A stretch of DNA of 64,000 bases from CAWDVH01 sp963805705. Its GTDB lineage: Bacteria; Actinomycetota; Actinomycetes; Streptosporangiales; Streptosporangiaceae. A model generated the notes under the pieces. That model was not told the DNA's origin and searched no databases. It saw nothing but the letters and a program-made list of their open reading frames with translations. The translations under genes were made by a program, and so were the position numbers. Shown piece by piece: positions 16,265 through 26,582 of the stretch. Location: assembly GCA_963805705.1 (NCBI GenBank), contig CAWDVH010000005.1:1302001-1366000 (forward strand), given 5' to 3'. Every line of letters begins with the position of its first letter. The stretch's first letter is position 1.

Positions 16265-17020
16265 ATGACCGCCGCCGGTAACCGGCCGGGCCGGTCCGGG
16301 TCACCTGATCCGGCGGCCGCCGTCCGCACGGAGGAGCGCCCCGAGATGGAGAGGCTGGCCGCCGAGGCCGCGCAGACCCTGGACGGAGCGCCGGCCGACG
16401 AGGTGATCAAGTGGGCCGCGCAGACGTTCGGCAGCCGGATCTGCATCACGTCATCGATGACGGACGCGGTGATCATCCATCTGGTTTCCCGGCTCACACC
16501 GGGCATTGACGTCCTGTTCCTGGACACCGGTTATCACTTCGCCGAGACCATCGGTACCAGGGACGCGGTCTCCGCCGTCTACCCGGTGAATGTCGTTAAC
16601 GTGACGCCGGCCACTACCGTCGCCGAGCAGGACGCGGAGCTCGGCCCGAAGCTGTATGGCCGCAACCCGGACTTGTGCTGCTACCTGCGGAAGGTGGTCC
16701 CGCTAGAGAAGGCACTCGGGCCCTATGACGCATGGATAACGGGCGTGCGCAAGGACGAGACCGACTCGCGCAGCACCACCCGTGTGGTCCAGTGGGACTC
16801 CAAGCGACAGATGGTGAAGGTCAACCCGATCGTCGACTGGAGCCAGGAGCAGGTGGATACCTACATCGCCGAGCAGGGCGTGCTGGTGAACCCGCTGGTC
16901 TACGACGGCTACCCGTCGATCGGCTGCCAGACCTGCACCATGCGGGTGGAGGCCGGCGCCGATCCGCGCAGCGGCCGGTGGGCAGGAACCGCCAAGACCG
17001 AGTGCGGCATCCACACCTGA
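16265..17020 (+). CDS. cysH: Adenylyl-sulfate (APS) reductase, 4Fe-4S type
   Basis: Reduces activated sulfate to sulfite in assimilation, with thioredoxin as electron donor. The 251-aa protein has an N-terminal nucleotide-binding PAPS-reductase domain (TSSMTDAVIIHL near 62-73), the cysteine pairs CC (138-139) and CQTC (221-224) that bind 4Fe-4S in APS-type enzymes, and the catalytic ECGIH motif at 246-250 (C247). The two cysteine pairs argue for APS rather than PAPS as substrate. The other sulfate-assimilation genes that often flank cysH are not adjacent. Confidence 0.95.
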   Translation: MTAAGNRPGRSGSPDPAAAVRTEERPEMERLAAEAAQTLDGAPADEVIKWAAQTFGSRICITSSMTDAVIIHLVSRLTPGIDVLFLDTGYHFAETIGTRDAVSAVYPVNVVNVTPATTVAEQDAELGPKLYGRNPDLCCYLRKVVPLEKALGPYDAWITGVRKDETDSRSTTRVVQWDSKRQMVKVNPIVDWSQEQVDTYIAEQGVLVNPLVYDGYPSIGCQTCTMRVEAGADPRSGRWAGTAKTECGIHT

Positions 17021-17035
17021 GCGGCACGGCGCCCA

Positions 17036-18724
17036 GTGACATTGCCCGTGCCGCAGCCGAATCACCTGGTGCTGAACCAGGTCCCCCCGCTGGCCGGATA
17101 CGACGTGGCCGACGATCCCGCGCTGCTGGCGGCACTGCAGCGCGAGGGAGCGGGCTGGGCCGGTCCCGAGCTGCATAAGCTCGGCCTCCTGGCCGGCTCC
17201 GCGGCGACCCAGGAGCAGGCCAGGCTGGCCAACGAGCGCCCGCCCGTGCTGCGCACGCACGACAGGTACGGCCACCGGATCGACGAAGTCGAGTTCCATC
17301 CGGCCTGGCATCAGCTGATGACTACCGCGGTCTCCCATGGCCTGCACGCCACCGCCTGGGCTGATCCCGGGCCCGGCGCGCACGTCGCCAGGGCGGCCAG
17401 GTTCTACGTATGGACGCAGGCCGAGGCCGGGCACCTCTGCCCCGTCTCCATGACCTACGCCTGCGTCCCCGCGCTGCGGAACGCACCCGGGCTCGCTTCC
17501 CGGTTCGAGCCGCTGCTCGCCGCCACGACCTACGACCCCGGCTCGGCCCCCCCGGACGCCAAGGCATCCCTGCTGGCCGGGATGGCCATGACCGAGAAGC
17601 AGGGTGGCTCCGACGTCCGCGCGAACACCACGCGCGCCGAGCCCGCCGGCGACGGCAGCTACCTGCTCACGGGGCACAAGTGGTTCTGCTCGGCGCCCAT
17701 GTGCGACCTGTTCCTCGTCCTGGCCCAGGCACCCGAGGGCCTGACCTGTTTCCTGCTTCCCCGGATACTGCCGGATGGCACCCGGAACGCCATGCACCTC
17801 CAGCGGCTCAAGGACAAGCTGGGCAACCGGTCCAACGCCTCATCAGAGGTCGAGTACGACGGCGCCCTCGCCTGGCGGGTGGGCGAGAGCGGCCGCGGGG
17901 TGGCCACCATCATCGAGATGGTCAGCGCCACCCGGCTTGACTGCGTGCTGGGCAGCGCCGCGGCGATCCGCCAGGCCTCCGTCGCGGCGGCGCACCATGC
18001 TGCCTTCCGCCGGTCGTTTGGATCCGAGCTTGTCTCGCATCCGCTGATGGCCTGTGTGCTGGCCGATCTGGCCCTCGAAGCCGAGGCGGCTACCTCGCTG
18101 GCGATGCGGCTGGCCGGGGCGGCCGACCGGGCCGCGCGCGGGGACGCGGCCGAGGCTGCGCTGCTGCGGCTCGCGCTGCCCGCCGCCAAGTACTGGGTCT
18201 GCAAGCGCACGCCGGCGGTCACCGCCGAGGCGCTGGAATGCCTGGGCGGCAACGGGTACGTCGAGGAGTCCGGCCTGCCCCGGCTGTACCGTGACGCGCC
18301 GCTGAACTCGGTCTGGGAGGGCTCGGGGAACGTGACGGCGCTCGACGTGCTGCGCGCCCTGACCCGCTCGCCGGGCACCGCCGACGCGCTGCTGGCCGAG
18401 ATTGACCTCGCCGCGGGGGCCGACCGCAGGCTCGATCACGCGGCCGTGCTGCTGCGCGCGGAACTCAAGGAGGCGAGCGCGGCCGCGGCGGACCAGGCGC
18501 AGTACCGCGCACGCCGGCTGGCCGCCTCGGTCACCGTGCTGCTCCAGGCGGCGCTGCTGGCCAGGCACGCGCCGGCGGCCGTCAGCGAGGCGTTCTGCGC
18601 GTCCCGGCTGGCTCGCCCCGACGGGGCCGGGCCCGGCGGCCCCGGCGCGCCGTTCGGGATGCTGCCGGACGGGCTGGACCTCGCTGCGGTGCTCGGCCGG
18701 TCCAGGACCGTCGTTCCCCGGTAA
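17036..18724 (+). CDS. Acyl-CoA dehydrogenase, AidB-like
   Basis: A 562-aa FAD-dependent acyl-CoA dehydrogenase of the AidB branch. AidB hallmarks include AMTEKQGGSDVRANTT near 184-199, the FAD/substrate region LKDKLGNRSNASSEV, the C-terminal segment ECLGGNGYVEESGLPRLYRD and LNSVWEGSGN. AidB of E. coli is induced by alkylation and binds DNA; the biological role of actinobacterial members is unsettled. GTG 17036 lies 15 bases after cysH. The stop TAA is embedded in the -10 hexamer of the next gene. Confidence 0.9.
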   Translation: MTLPVPQPNHLVLNQVPPLAGYDVADDPALLAALQREGAGWAGPELHKLGLLAGSAATQEQARLANERPPVLRTHDRYGHRIDEVEFHPAWHQLMTTAVSHGLHATAWADPGPGAHVARAARFYVWTQAEAGHLCPVSMTYACVPALRNAPGLASRFEPLLAATTYDPGSAPPDAKASLLAGMAMTEKQGGSDVRANTTRAEPAGDGSYLLTGHKWFCSAPMCDLFLVLAQAPEGLTCFLLPRILPDGTRNAMHLQRLKDKLGNRSNASSEVEYDGALAWRVGESGRGVATIIEMVSATRLDCVLGSAAAIRQASVAAAHHAAFRRSFGSELVSHPLMACVLADLALEAEAATSLAMRLAGAADRAARGDAAEAALLRLALPAAKYWVCKRTPAVTAEALECLGGNGYVEESGLPRLYRDAPLNSVWEGSGNVTALDVLRALTRSPGTADALLAEIDLAAGADRRLDHAAVLLRAELKEASAAAADQAQYRARRLAASVTVLLQAALLARHAPAAVSEAFCASRLARPDGAGPGGPGAPFGMLPDGLDLAAVLGRSRTVVPR

Positions 18725-18727
18725 GGT
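18722..18727 (+). promoter_or_regulatory. -10 hexamer TAAGGT overlapping the aidB-like stop; leaderless promoter of glgX
   Basis: TAAGGT begins with the TAA stop codon of the upstream gene and lies six bases before ATG 18734, which has no RBS. Confidence 0.5.
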
Positions 18728-18733
18728 CAGCGG

Positions 18734-20872
18734 ATGCGCGTCTGGCCGGGAGCCGCCTATCCGCTCGGTGCTACCTGGGACGGATCAGGCACCAATTTCG
18801 CACTCTTTTCCGAAGTCGCTGATGGAGTGGAACTGTGCCTGTCCGACCCTGACGCCGGGCCCGGCGAGACGCGGATCGCGCTGTCCGAGGTGGACGGCTT
18901 CGTCTGGCACTGCTACCTGCCCGGGGTCAGCCCCGGGCAGCGGTACGGATACCGCGTGCATGGCCCGTACGATCCGCGGCGTGGCCACCGGTGCAATGCG
19001 GCCAAGCTCCTGCTCGACCCCTACGGCAAGGCGGTCGAGGGCGACGTCCGCTGGCACCAGGCCCTGTTCTCTTACCAGCACGGTGATCCGGAGGCGATGA
19101 ACACTGACGACAGCGCTCCGTTTATGCCGCGCAATGTCGTGATTAACCAGGATTTCGACTGGTCTGGTGACCGCCAGCCGCGCACGCCCTACCACGAGAC
19201 CATGATCTACGAGGCGCATGTGCGCGGCCTGACCATGCGCCATCCCGGTGTCCCGGCCGAGCTGCGGGGCAGCTACTCGGGCATCGCGTCGCCGGCCATC
19301 ATTGACCACCTGAAGCGGCTCGGGGTCACCGCCATCGAGCTGATGCCTGTGCACCAGTCCGTGCCCGAGCAGGGCCTCAGCGCGCGGGGACTGACCAATT
19401 ACTGGGGCTACAACACGATCGCGTTCCTGGCCCCGCACAATCGCTATTCGTCCTCATCGGAGCCGCATGGCCAGGTCAGCGAGTTCAAGTCAATGGTCAG
19501 GGCCCTGCACGAGGCGGGCATTGAGGTCATTCTCGATGTCGTCTACAACCACACGGCCGAGTCCGGCGCCCTCGGCCCGACGCTGTCATTCCGCGGCATC
19601 GATAACGCCGCCTATTACCGGCTGGCCGACACCGACCCGCAGGTCTACCTGGACTACACCGGCTGCGGCAACAGCCTCAACGTGCGGCACCCGCACGCGC
19701 TGCAGATGATCATGGACTCACTACGCTACTGGATCCAGGACATGCATGTCGACGGCTTCCGCTTTGACCTGGCCTCGGCCCTGGCCCGCGAGCTGCACGA
19801 CGTTGACAAGCTCGCCACGTTCTTCGACCTGGTCCAGCAGGATCCGCTGGTATCGCAGGTGAAGCTCATCGCCGAGCCGTGGGACGTCGGCGAGGGCGGG
19901 TACCAGGTCGGCAAGTTCCCGCCCCTGTGGACGGAATGGAACGGCAAGTACCGCGACGCCGTCCGGGACCTGTGGCGGGGCGAGCCCGCCACGCTGCCGG
20001 ATTTCGCCTCGCGGCTGACCGGCTCCAGCGATCTGTACGAGACCAGCGCCAGGCGCCCCGTCGCCTCGGTGAACTTCGTCACCTGCCATGACGGATTCAC
20101 GATGCAGGATCTGGTCAGCTACAACTTCAAGCACAACGAGGCCAACGGCGAGGACGGCCGGGACGGGTCTAACGACAACAGGTCCTGGAACTGCGGGACG
20201 GAAGGGCCAACCGATGACCCCGCCGTGACCGAGCTCCGCGCGCGGCAGGTGCGGAATTTCCTGGTCACGCTCTTCTGCTCGCAGGGCATTCCCATGCTGC
20301 TGGCCGGCGATGAGCTTGGCCGCACGCAGCGGGGCAATAACAATGGCTACTGCCAGGACAACGAGCTGTCGTGGGTGGACTGGGAAGGCTTGGAGCAGCA
20401 CGCGGATCTGCTCGAGTTCACCTGCGCCCTGTCGGAGCTGCGCCGCGCCCACCCGGTGTTCAGGCGGCGGCGGTTCTTCAGCGGCCGGACCGGATCGGCG
20501 CAGGACGCGGACGGCGCGCGGCAGGACATCGTCTGGCTGGCCCCGGCCGGGCATGAGATGACCGACCGTGACTGGAGCGCGGGCTACGCCAGGTCCCTGG
20601 CCGTGTTCCTGAATGGCTCGGCCATCACCGAGCCAGGGCCCCGCGGCGAGTCCGTGCAGGATCAGGACTTCCTGCTCCTGGTGAACGCGCACAGCGCTCC
20701 GGTGACCTTCACCCTGCCGGGTAGCGCGTTCGCCGCGAGCTGGGATGTGGTGGTGGACACCTCGGGCGCGCGCCAGGAACCGGCGGCGTGCGGCGCCCGC
20801 GTCGCGGTCGCCGGGCGGGCGATGGCGGTGCTGCGGAGCACCGCGCCGGCCGGTGACAGCAGGCCCGGCTGA
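18734..20872 (+). CDS. glgX: Glycogen debranching enzyme GlgX
   Basis: GH13 isoamylase-type enzyme hydrolysing alpha-1,6 branches of phosphorylase-limited glycogen; 712 aa, normal length. An N-terminal CBM48-like domain (VWPGAAYPLGATWDGSGTN) is followed by the catalytic barrel with DVVYNHTAE, DGFRFDLASAL (catalytic Asp), KLIAEPWDVGEGGYQVG (catalytic Glu) and FVTCHDGFTMQDLVSYN (transition-state Asp). No trehalose genes adjoin it here, so a plain role in glycogen breakdown is the simplest reading. Confidence 0.95.
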   Translation: MRVWPGAAYPLGATWDGSGTNFALFSEVADGVELCLSDPDAGPGETRIALSEVDGFVWHCYLPGVSPGQRYGYRVHGPYDPRRGHRCNAAKLLLDPYGKAVEGDVRWHQALFSYQHGDPEAMNTDDSAPFMPRNVVINQDFDWSGDRQPRTPYHETMIYEAHVRGLTMRHPGVPAELRGSYSGIASPAIIDHLKRLGVTAIELMPVHQSVPEQGLSARGLTNYWGYNTIAFLAPHNRYSSSSEPHGQVSEFKSMVRALHEAGIEVILDVVYNHTAESGALGPTLSFRGIDNAAYYRLADTDPQVYLDYTGCGNSLNVRHPHALQMIMDSLRYWIQDMHVDGFRFDLASALARELHDVDKLATFFDLVQQDPLVSQVKLIAEPWDVGEGGYQVGKFPPLWTEWNGKYRDAVRDLWRGEPATLPDFASRLTGSSDLYETSARRPVASVNFVTCHDGFTMQDLVSYNFKHNEANGEDGRDGSNDNRSWNCGTEGPTDDPAVTELRARQVRNFLVTLFCSQGIPMLLAGDELGRTQRGNNNGYCQDNELSWVDWEGLEQHADLLEFTCALSELRRAHPVFRRRRFFSGRTGSAQDADGARQDIVWLAPAGHEMTDRDWSAGYARSLAVFLNGSAITEPGPRGESVQDQDFLLLVNAHSAPVTFTLPGSAFAASWDVVVDTSGARQEPAACGARVAVAGRAMAVLRSTAPAGDSRPG

Positions 20873-20964
20873 CACGCTCAGGCGTGCTGGCCCGCCAGCG
20901 TCGCCGCGATCAGCCCAGGTCCGTTCTTCCGCCTGGCCCGCGCAGGAGGGCGCGCCGGGTCTGG

Positions 20965-20970
20965 TTAACT
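20965..20970 (+). promoter_or_regulatory. -10 hexamer TTAACT, leaderless promoter
   Basis: TTAACT is seven bases before GTG 20978. No RBS is present. Confidence 0.45.
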
Positions 20971-20977
20971 GCTGTCC

Positions 20978-21787
20978 GTGCGCCAGATCTATCCCCCGGC
21001 GCCGGGCGGACGCGAGATCGGCCTGGCCGAGCCCGGTCAGGCATCACCGGCGACCCTGGACGCGCTGGCCGAGCTGTATGCCTATCCGGACGACGCAGCG
21101 CTCGCCGGGCGGCCGTGGGTCCGCGCGAACATGGTGGCCAGCGCGGACGGGGCAGCGTGGCTGGCCGGCCGGGCCGGCGGCCTGTCCGGCCTCGCCGACC
21201 GCATGGTCTTCTCCGTCCTGCGCAGCCTCGCGGACGTGATCCTGGTCGGCGCCGGGACCGCGCGCGCCGAGCGGTACCGCGCGATGAGCCCCGCGGAGGC
21301 GTACCCGCAGCTGCGCGAGGGCCGGACCGCGACCCCGCCGATCGCGGTGGTCAGCCGCGCCCTGGACCTGGACCCGGACAGCCGGCTGCTGGCGGGCGAG
21401 GACGGCCGGGCCCGGACGATCGTGCTGACGACCGAGGCGGCGCCCGCTGACCGGCGCGCCGCGGCGGCGCGGCATGCTGACGTGATCGTCACCGGGGAGA
21501 GCCTGGTGACCGCCGGCGCGGCGGTCAGGGCGCTGGCCGCGCGCGGGCTGACGCGCATCATGACTGAGGGCGGCCCGACGCTGCTCGGCTTCATCTCCGC
21601 CGAGAGGCTGCTGGATGAGCTCTGCCTGACCTACAGCCCGATGCTGGTGGGCGGCGACGCCGGCCGGATCCTCCTGGCGCCGGCCGGCCAGGGCGGCTCC
21701 CGGCCGCTGGCCGGGCTGAGCCTCGCGCACGTACTGGAAAGTGAGGGCCACCTCCTGTGCCGGTATCTGTCGGCACCGGCCCGGTGA
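20978..21787 (+). CDS. Pyrimidine reductase family protein (RibD C-terminal-like)
   Basis: A 269-aa single-domain protein of the dihydrofolate-reductase-like fold found at the RibD C-terminus. Motifs are NMVASADGAAW near 49-59, VILVGAGTARAERY, and IMTEGGPTLLGFISAERLLDELCLT with the GGPxLLG NADPH-binding turn. The deaminase half of RibD is absent. Known relatives reduce the ribosyl side chain of riboflavin precursors or act on related substrates; no other riboflavin gene is nearby, so the substrate is open. It converges on rbpA with a 12-base gap. Confidence 0.85.
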   Translation: MRQIYPPAPGGREIGLAEPGQASPATLDALAELYAYPDDAALAGRPWVRANMVASADGAAWLAGRAGGLSGLADRMVFSVLRSLADVILVGAGTARAERYRAMSPAEAYPQLREGRTATPPIAVVSRALDLDPDSRLLAGEDGRARTIVLTTEAAPADRRAAAARHADVIVTGESLVTAGAAVRALAARGLTRIMTEGGPTLLGFISAERLLDELCLTYSPMLVGGDAGRILLAPAGQGGSRPLAGLSLAHVLESEGHLLCRYLSAPAR

Positions 21788-21799
21788 TGCCCGTGGCGG

Positions 21800-22135
21800 T
21801 CAGGCGCCCTTGCGGAGCCGGTCCAGCGCCTCGGCCAGGATGGCGGCGCCGTCGGTATCGTTGCGGCGCTCCTTCACGTAGGCCAGGTGCGTCTTGTAGG
21901 GCTCCGCATGCGGCGGAGCAGGCGGGTTCGCCTCGTCCTGGCCGGCCGGGAAGCCGCACCGCGGGCAGTCCCACGTGTCAGGAACCGCCGCGTCGCTGGC
22001 GAAGCTGGGAATGGTCTCGTGCCGGTTACAGCACCAGAAGGAGACCCGCACCCGCGGTGCGGCCTCGCCGCGTTCCGCCTCGCCCATCGGCCCCGCGCCT
22101 ACTCGGCTGCCGCGAATGGCGTTGCCACTACTCAC
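21800..22135 (-). CDS. rbpA: RNA polymerase-binding protein RbpA
   Basis: Essential-type actinobacterial transcription factor that binds RNA polymerase and group 1/2 sigma factors and stabilises open complexes. The 111-aa protein begins MSSGNAIRGSRVGAGPMGE, a signature N-terminus. The zinc-core residues C35, H39, C57 and C60 are visible, followed by the basic linker and a C-terminal sigma-interacting helix (GAAILAEALDRLRKGA). GTG 22135 is preceded by GAGGGGTGA. The 71-base gap to secG shows no clear promoter. Confidence 0.96.
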   Translation of the reverse strand: MSSGNAIRGSRVGAGPMGEAERGEAAPRVRVSFWCCNRHETIPSFASDAAVPDTWDCPRCGFPAGQDEANPPAPPHAEPYKTHLAYVKERRNDTDGAAILAEALDRLRKGA

Positions 22136-22206
22136 TGCTCACCCCTCGCTTAGTGACGTGCTAACTGCTGATACCGCGGCGATGCTGGCCGGATGCCAGG
22201 GAACTG

Positions 22207-22437
22207 TCAGCGGTTAATCAGCAGGTTGAGCGCGACGATGCACACGAACCAGAGAACGCCGGTGAAGACCGTGATCCGGTCCAGGTTGCGCTCGACCACC
22301 GAAGATGAGCCGAGCGACGACGAGACTCCGCCGCCGAAGAGGTCGGACAGCCCGCCGCCCTTGCCCTTGTGCAGCAGGACAAGGAGCATCATGAGCAGGC
22401 TCGAGAGAATGAGGACGATAGATATGGCGAGAATCAC
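22207..22437 (-). CDS. secG: Preprotein translocase subunit SecG
   Basis: Small accessory subunit of the SecYEG channel. 76 aa with two transmembrane helices (ILAISIVLILSSLLMMLLVL and a second after VVERNLDRIT) separated by a glycine/serine-rich loop GGGLSDLFGGGVSSSLGSS. It follows gap-pgk-tpiA in the same direction, a conserved actinobacterial and firmicute order. GTG start with GAGGGA upstream. Confidence 0.95.
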   Translation of the reverse strand: MILAISIVLILSSLLMMLLVLLHKGKGGGLSDLFGGGVSSSLGSSSVVERNLDRITVFTGVLWFVCIVALNLLINR

Positions 22438-22467
22438 TGCTTCCGGTCGTCCCTCCGCGTGTACCGC

Positions 22468-23268
22468 TCAAGCATTGGCGATCACCTCATGATACCGGCA
22501 GATCCCGACGAACTCACCGGCATCGAGGCTCGCGCCGCCGACCAATGCGCCGTCAATGTCCGGCTGCTCCATGATGGCTGCCATGTTGCCGGGCTTAACT
22601 GACCCGCCATACAGAATACGCACAGAGGCAGCCACCGCGTGCCCGTGAACGCCCGAAAGATGGCCGCGGATCGCGCCGCACACCTCCTGCGCGTCGGCCG
22701 GGGTGGCCACCTCACCGGTGCCTATCGCCCATACCGGCTCATAAGCCACCACCATGCTGGCTACCTGGTCACCGGTGATGCGATCCAGCCCCCCGTCTAC
22801 CTGGCCGAGCGTGTGGCTGAGCTGGCCGCCGGCCTGCCGGACCTCCAGGGTCTCCCCGACGCACAGCACCGGCGTGATGCCGGCCCGGAAAGCAGCGTGC
22901 ACCTTCGCGTTCACCACGGCATCGCCCTCACCGTGGTGCTGCCGCCGCTCCGAGTGGCCGGCCAGCACGTAGCTGCAGCCCAGCTTGGCCAGCATCGCGC
23001 CGGATACCTCGCCGGTGTACGGCCCCTCGTCGTGGGCCGAGATGTCCTGGGCACCGTAGGCCAGCCGCAGCTTGTCTCCCGCCACCAGGGTCTGCACGCT
23101 GCGCAGGGCGGTGAACGGCGGCAGCACGGCCACGTCCGCCGCGTCGAAATCCTTGCCGGTCAGCGTGAACGCGAGCTTCTGGGTCAGGGCCAGAGCCTCG
23201 AAATGGTTCTTGTGCATCTTCCAGTTGCCGGCGATCAGCGGCTGACGGGCAGCCTGGCCGCGGCTCAC
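22468..23268 (-). CDS. tpiA: Triosephosphate isomerase
   Basis: Interconverts glyceraldehyde-3-phosphate and dihydroxyacetone phosphate. 266 aa. AGNWKMHKN carries the N-terminal Asn/Lys, LAGHSERR the electrophilic His, and VAYEPVWAIGTG the catalytic Glu. GTG start; its first bases overlap the pgk stop (GTGA, 23265-23268). Confidence 0.97.
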   Translation of the reverse strand: MSRGQAARQPLIAGNWKMHKNHFEALALTQKLAFTLTGKDFDAADVAVLPPFTALRSVQTLVAGDKLRLAYGAQDISAHDEGPYTGEVSGAMLAKLGCSYVLAGHSERRQHHGEGDAVVNAKVHAAFRAGITPVLCVGETLEVRQAGGQLSHTLGQVDGGLDRITGDQVASMVVAYEPVWAIGTGEVATPADAQEVCGAIRGHLSGVHGHAVAASVRILYGGSVKPGNMAAIMEQPDIDGALVGGASLDAGEFVGICRYHEVIANA

Positions 23269-24469
23269 GCGGCATCCTCCAGCGCGGCCAGCCCCGGCAG
23301 CGTCTTGCCCTCGAGATACTCCAGGCTGGCCCCGCCCCCGGTGGAAATGTGCGTGAACTGGCTCTCCGCGAAACCCAGGGCCCTAACGGCCGCCGCGGAG
23401 TCACCGCCGCCGATTACGGTCAGCCCGTCAACGTGGCTGATTGCCTCGGCCACCGCCCTGGTGCCCGCGGCGAAGGCGGGGAACTCGAAGACCCCGACCG
23501 GCCCGTTCCAGAACACCGTCCTGGCGTCGGCCAGCCTGCTGGCGAACAGCTCGCGGGTGGCCGGTCCCATGTCGAGGCTCTCCCGGTCGGGGGGAAACCC
23601 GGTCACCGGGAAGACGTCATGCCGGGCGTCGGCGGCATAGCCGGTCGCGCCAACCAGGTCAACGGGCAGCACCAGTTCCACGCCGCGCCGGGCGGCCTCG
23701 GCCAGGACGCCGGACACCTGCGGGATCTGGTCGGCTTCCAGCAGCGACTGGCCGACCTCGTAGCCGCGGGCGGCCAGGAAGGTGTAGGACATCCCGCCCC
23801 CGATGATCAGCCGGTCTGCCTTGTCCAGCAGGTTGGCGATCACCGCCAGCTTGTCGGAGGGCTTCGAGCCGCCCAGTACCACTGCGTACGGGCGGGCCGG
23901 GCTGTCGGTGAGCCTGCGCAGCACCGCGACCTCCGCGAGCACCAGGTCCCCCGCGGCGTGCGGGAGCAGCGCGGGCAGGTCGAAGACGCTGGCGTGCTGG
24001 CGGTGCAGCGCGCCGAATCCGTCGCCCACGTACAGCTGCGCCAGTGCCGCGAGCCGTCCCGCCAGCCCGGCCCGCTGGGCGTCGTCCTGGCTGGTCTCGG
24101 CCGGCTCGAAGCGGATATTCTCCAGCAGCGCGACATCCCCGTCGGCCAGGCCCGCGGCGACGCTGGCCGCGGATTCGCCGGCGGCATCCGCGGCCAGGGC
24201 CACGTCCTGCCCGAGCAGCTCAGTCAGCCGGGTGGCCACCGGCGCCAGCGACGGGCCGCCGGCGGCGCGCTCGGCGTAGCTGGCGCCCGCCGGCAGGCCC
24301 AGGTGCGCGCAGATGAGCACTCGTGCTCCCCGGCCCGCCAGCTTGCCGATGGCGGGCAGGGTCGCCCGGATCCGGCCATCGTCGGTGATCGCGGCTCCGT
24401 CCATCGGGACGTTCAGGTCGGCCCGCAGGAGCACCGTCCGGCCGCTGACCGGCAGATCGTCGATACCTC

Positions 24470-24473
<4 letters not shown>
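23265..24473 (-). CDS. pgk: Phosphoglycerate kinase
   Basis: Reversible phosphate transfer between 1,3-bisphosphoglycerate and ADP. 402 aa, normal length. The N-terminus VLLRADLNVPMDG is the substrate-domain signature; LGGSKPSDKLAVI and VIGGGDSAAAVRALG are kinase motifs. ATG 24473 overlaps the gap stop (ATGA, 24470-24473); a longer frame upstream lies inside gap and is excluded. In the active loop, GGGASLEYLEGKTLPGL is intact. Its substrate 1,3-bisphosphoglycerate is also the glyceryl donor for FkbH enzymes (see 56537). Confidence 0.97.
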
Positions 24474-25495
<1,022 letters not shown>

Positions 25496-25596
25496 CGTCG
25501 CGCTCTCCTTTACATCCGTAGCATGAGTGGCCCGTCACGCTGCCTGCGCGCTTACGCCGATCCTCCGACCGAACCCTACACTGCGAGCGCGGCGAT

Positions 25597-26577
25597 TCAG
25601 GGAACGAGCATGTCCGCGGTCAGGTGCGCTTCCGTGCTCGGCACGCCGAGCTCGATCGCCCGCCGGTCGGCCAGCGCCAGCAGGCGGCGGATGCGGCCGG
25701 CAATGGCGTCCTTGGTCAGGGCTGGCTCGGCGAGCTGCCCGAGTTCCTCAAGGCTCGCCTGGCGATGCTGGATCCGCAGCTCGCCCGCCACGATCAGGTG
25801 CTCGGGTGCCTCTGCGCCGAGGATCTCCAGCGCCCGCTCGACCCGTGCGCCCGCGGCCACCGCCGCGCGGGCGCTGCGGCGCAGGTTCGCGTCGTCAAAG
25901 TTCGCCAGCCGGTTCGCCGTCGCCCTGACCTCACGGCGCATGCGCCGCTCCTCCCAGGCCAGCACGCTGTCGTGGGCACCGAGCCGGGTGAGCAGGGCGC
26001 CGATCGCGTCACCGTCCCTGACCACCACGCGATCCACGCCGCGCACGTCCCTGGCCTTTGCGTGGATCTTGAGCCGCCGCGCGGCGCCGACCATGGCCAG
26101 GGCCACCTCCGGCCCCGGGCAGGTGAGCTCGAGCGACATGGAGCGGCCCGGCTCGGTCAGGCACCCGTGGGCCAGGAACGCTCCGCGCCAGGCGGCCTCG
26201 CAGTCGCAGGCGGTCCCCGAGACGACCTGGCGGGGAAGCCCTCGTACCGGCCGCCCGTGGTTATCGACCAGGCCCGTCTGACGGGCCAGCCCGTCGCCGT
26301 CCTTGTGCACCCTGACGACGTAGCGGTTGCCCTTGCGCAGGCCGCTCGGGGCGAGCACGATCAGCTCCGAGGAGTGGCCGAATACCTCGGCGATGTCCTT
26401 GCGCAGCCGCCGCGCCGCCGCGCCGGTGTCGAGCTCGGCCTCCACCACGATGCGTCCCGCCGCCAGGTGCAGGCCCCCCGCGAAACGCAGCAGCGTCGAT
26501 ACCTCGGCCTTCCGGCAGCATGGCTTGAGCACCGTCACGCGGCTGAGCTCGTCCTTGACCAGGCCCGTCAGCGCCAT
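25597..26577 (-). CDS. whiA: DNA-binding protein WhiA
   Basis: Sporulation/cell-division regulator with a LAGLIDADG-like fold and a C-terminal helix-turn-helix; 326 aa. Early motif CCRKAEVSTLLRFAGGLH and C-terminal LTKDAIAGRIRRLLALAD are characteristic. ATG 26577 (MALTGLVKDEL) is preferred because homologs start there and GAGGGGGG lies 9 bases upstream. An in-frame ATG 26586 overlapping the yvcK stop as ATGA is the alternative. Last gene of uvrC-rapZ-yvcK-whiA. Confidence 0.95.
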   Translation of the reverse strand: MALTGLVKDELSRVTVLKPCCRKAEVSTLLRFAGGLHLAAGRIVVEAELDTGAAARRLRKDIAEVFGHSSELIVLAPSGLRKGNRYVVRVHKDGDGLARQTGLVDNHGRPVRGLPRQVVSGTACDCEAAWRGAFLAHGCLTEPGRSMSLELTCPGPEVALAMVGAARRLKIHAKARDVRGVDRVVVRDGDAIGALLTRLGAHDSVLAWEERRMRREVRATANRLANFDDANLRRSARAAVAAGARVERALEILGAEAPEHLIVAGELRIQHRQASLEELGQLAEPALTKDAIAGRIRRLLALADRRAIELGVPSTEAHLTADMLVP

Positions 26578-26582
26578 CGATC

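Noticed and set aside
16050..16268. 72-aa plus-strand frame before cysH
   Set aside because: Arg-rich translation without a domain; it overlaps the cysH promoter and RBS.
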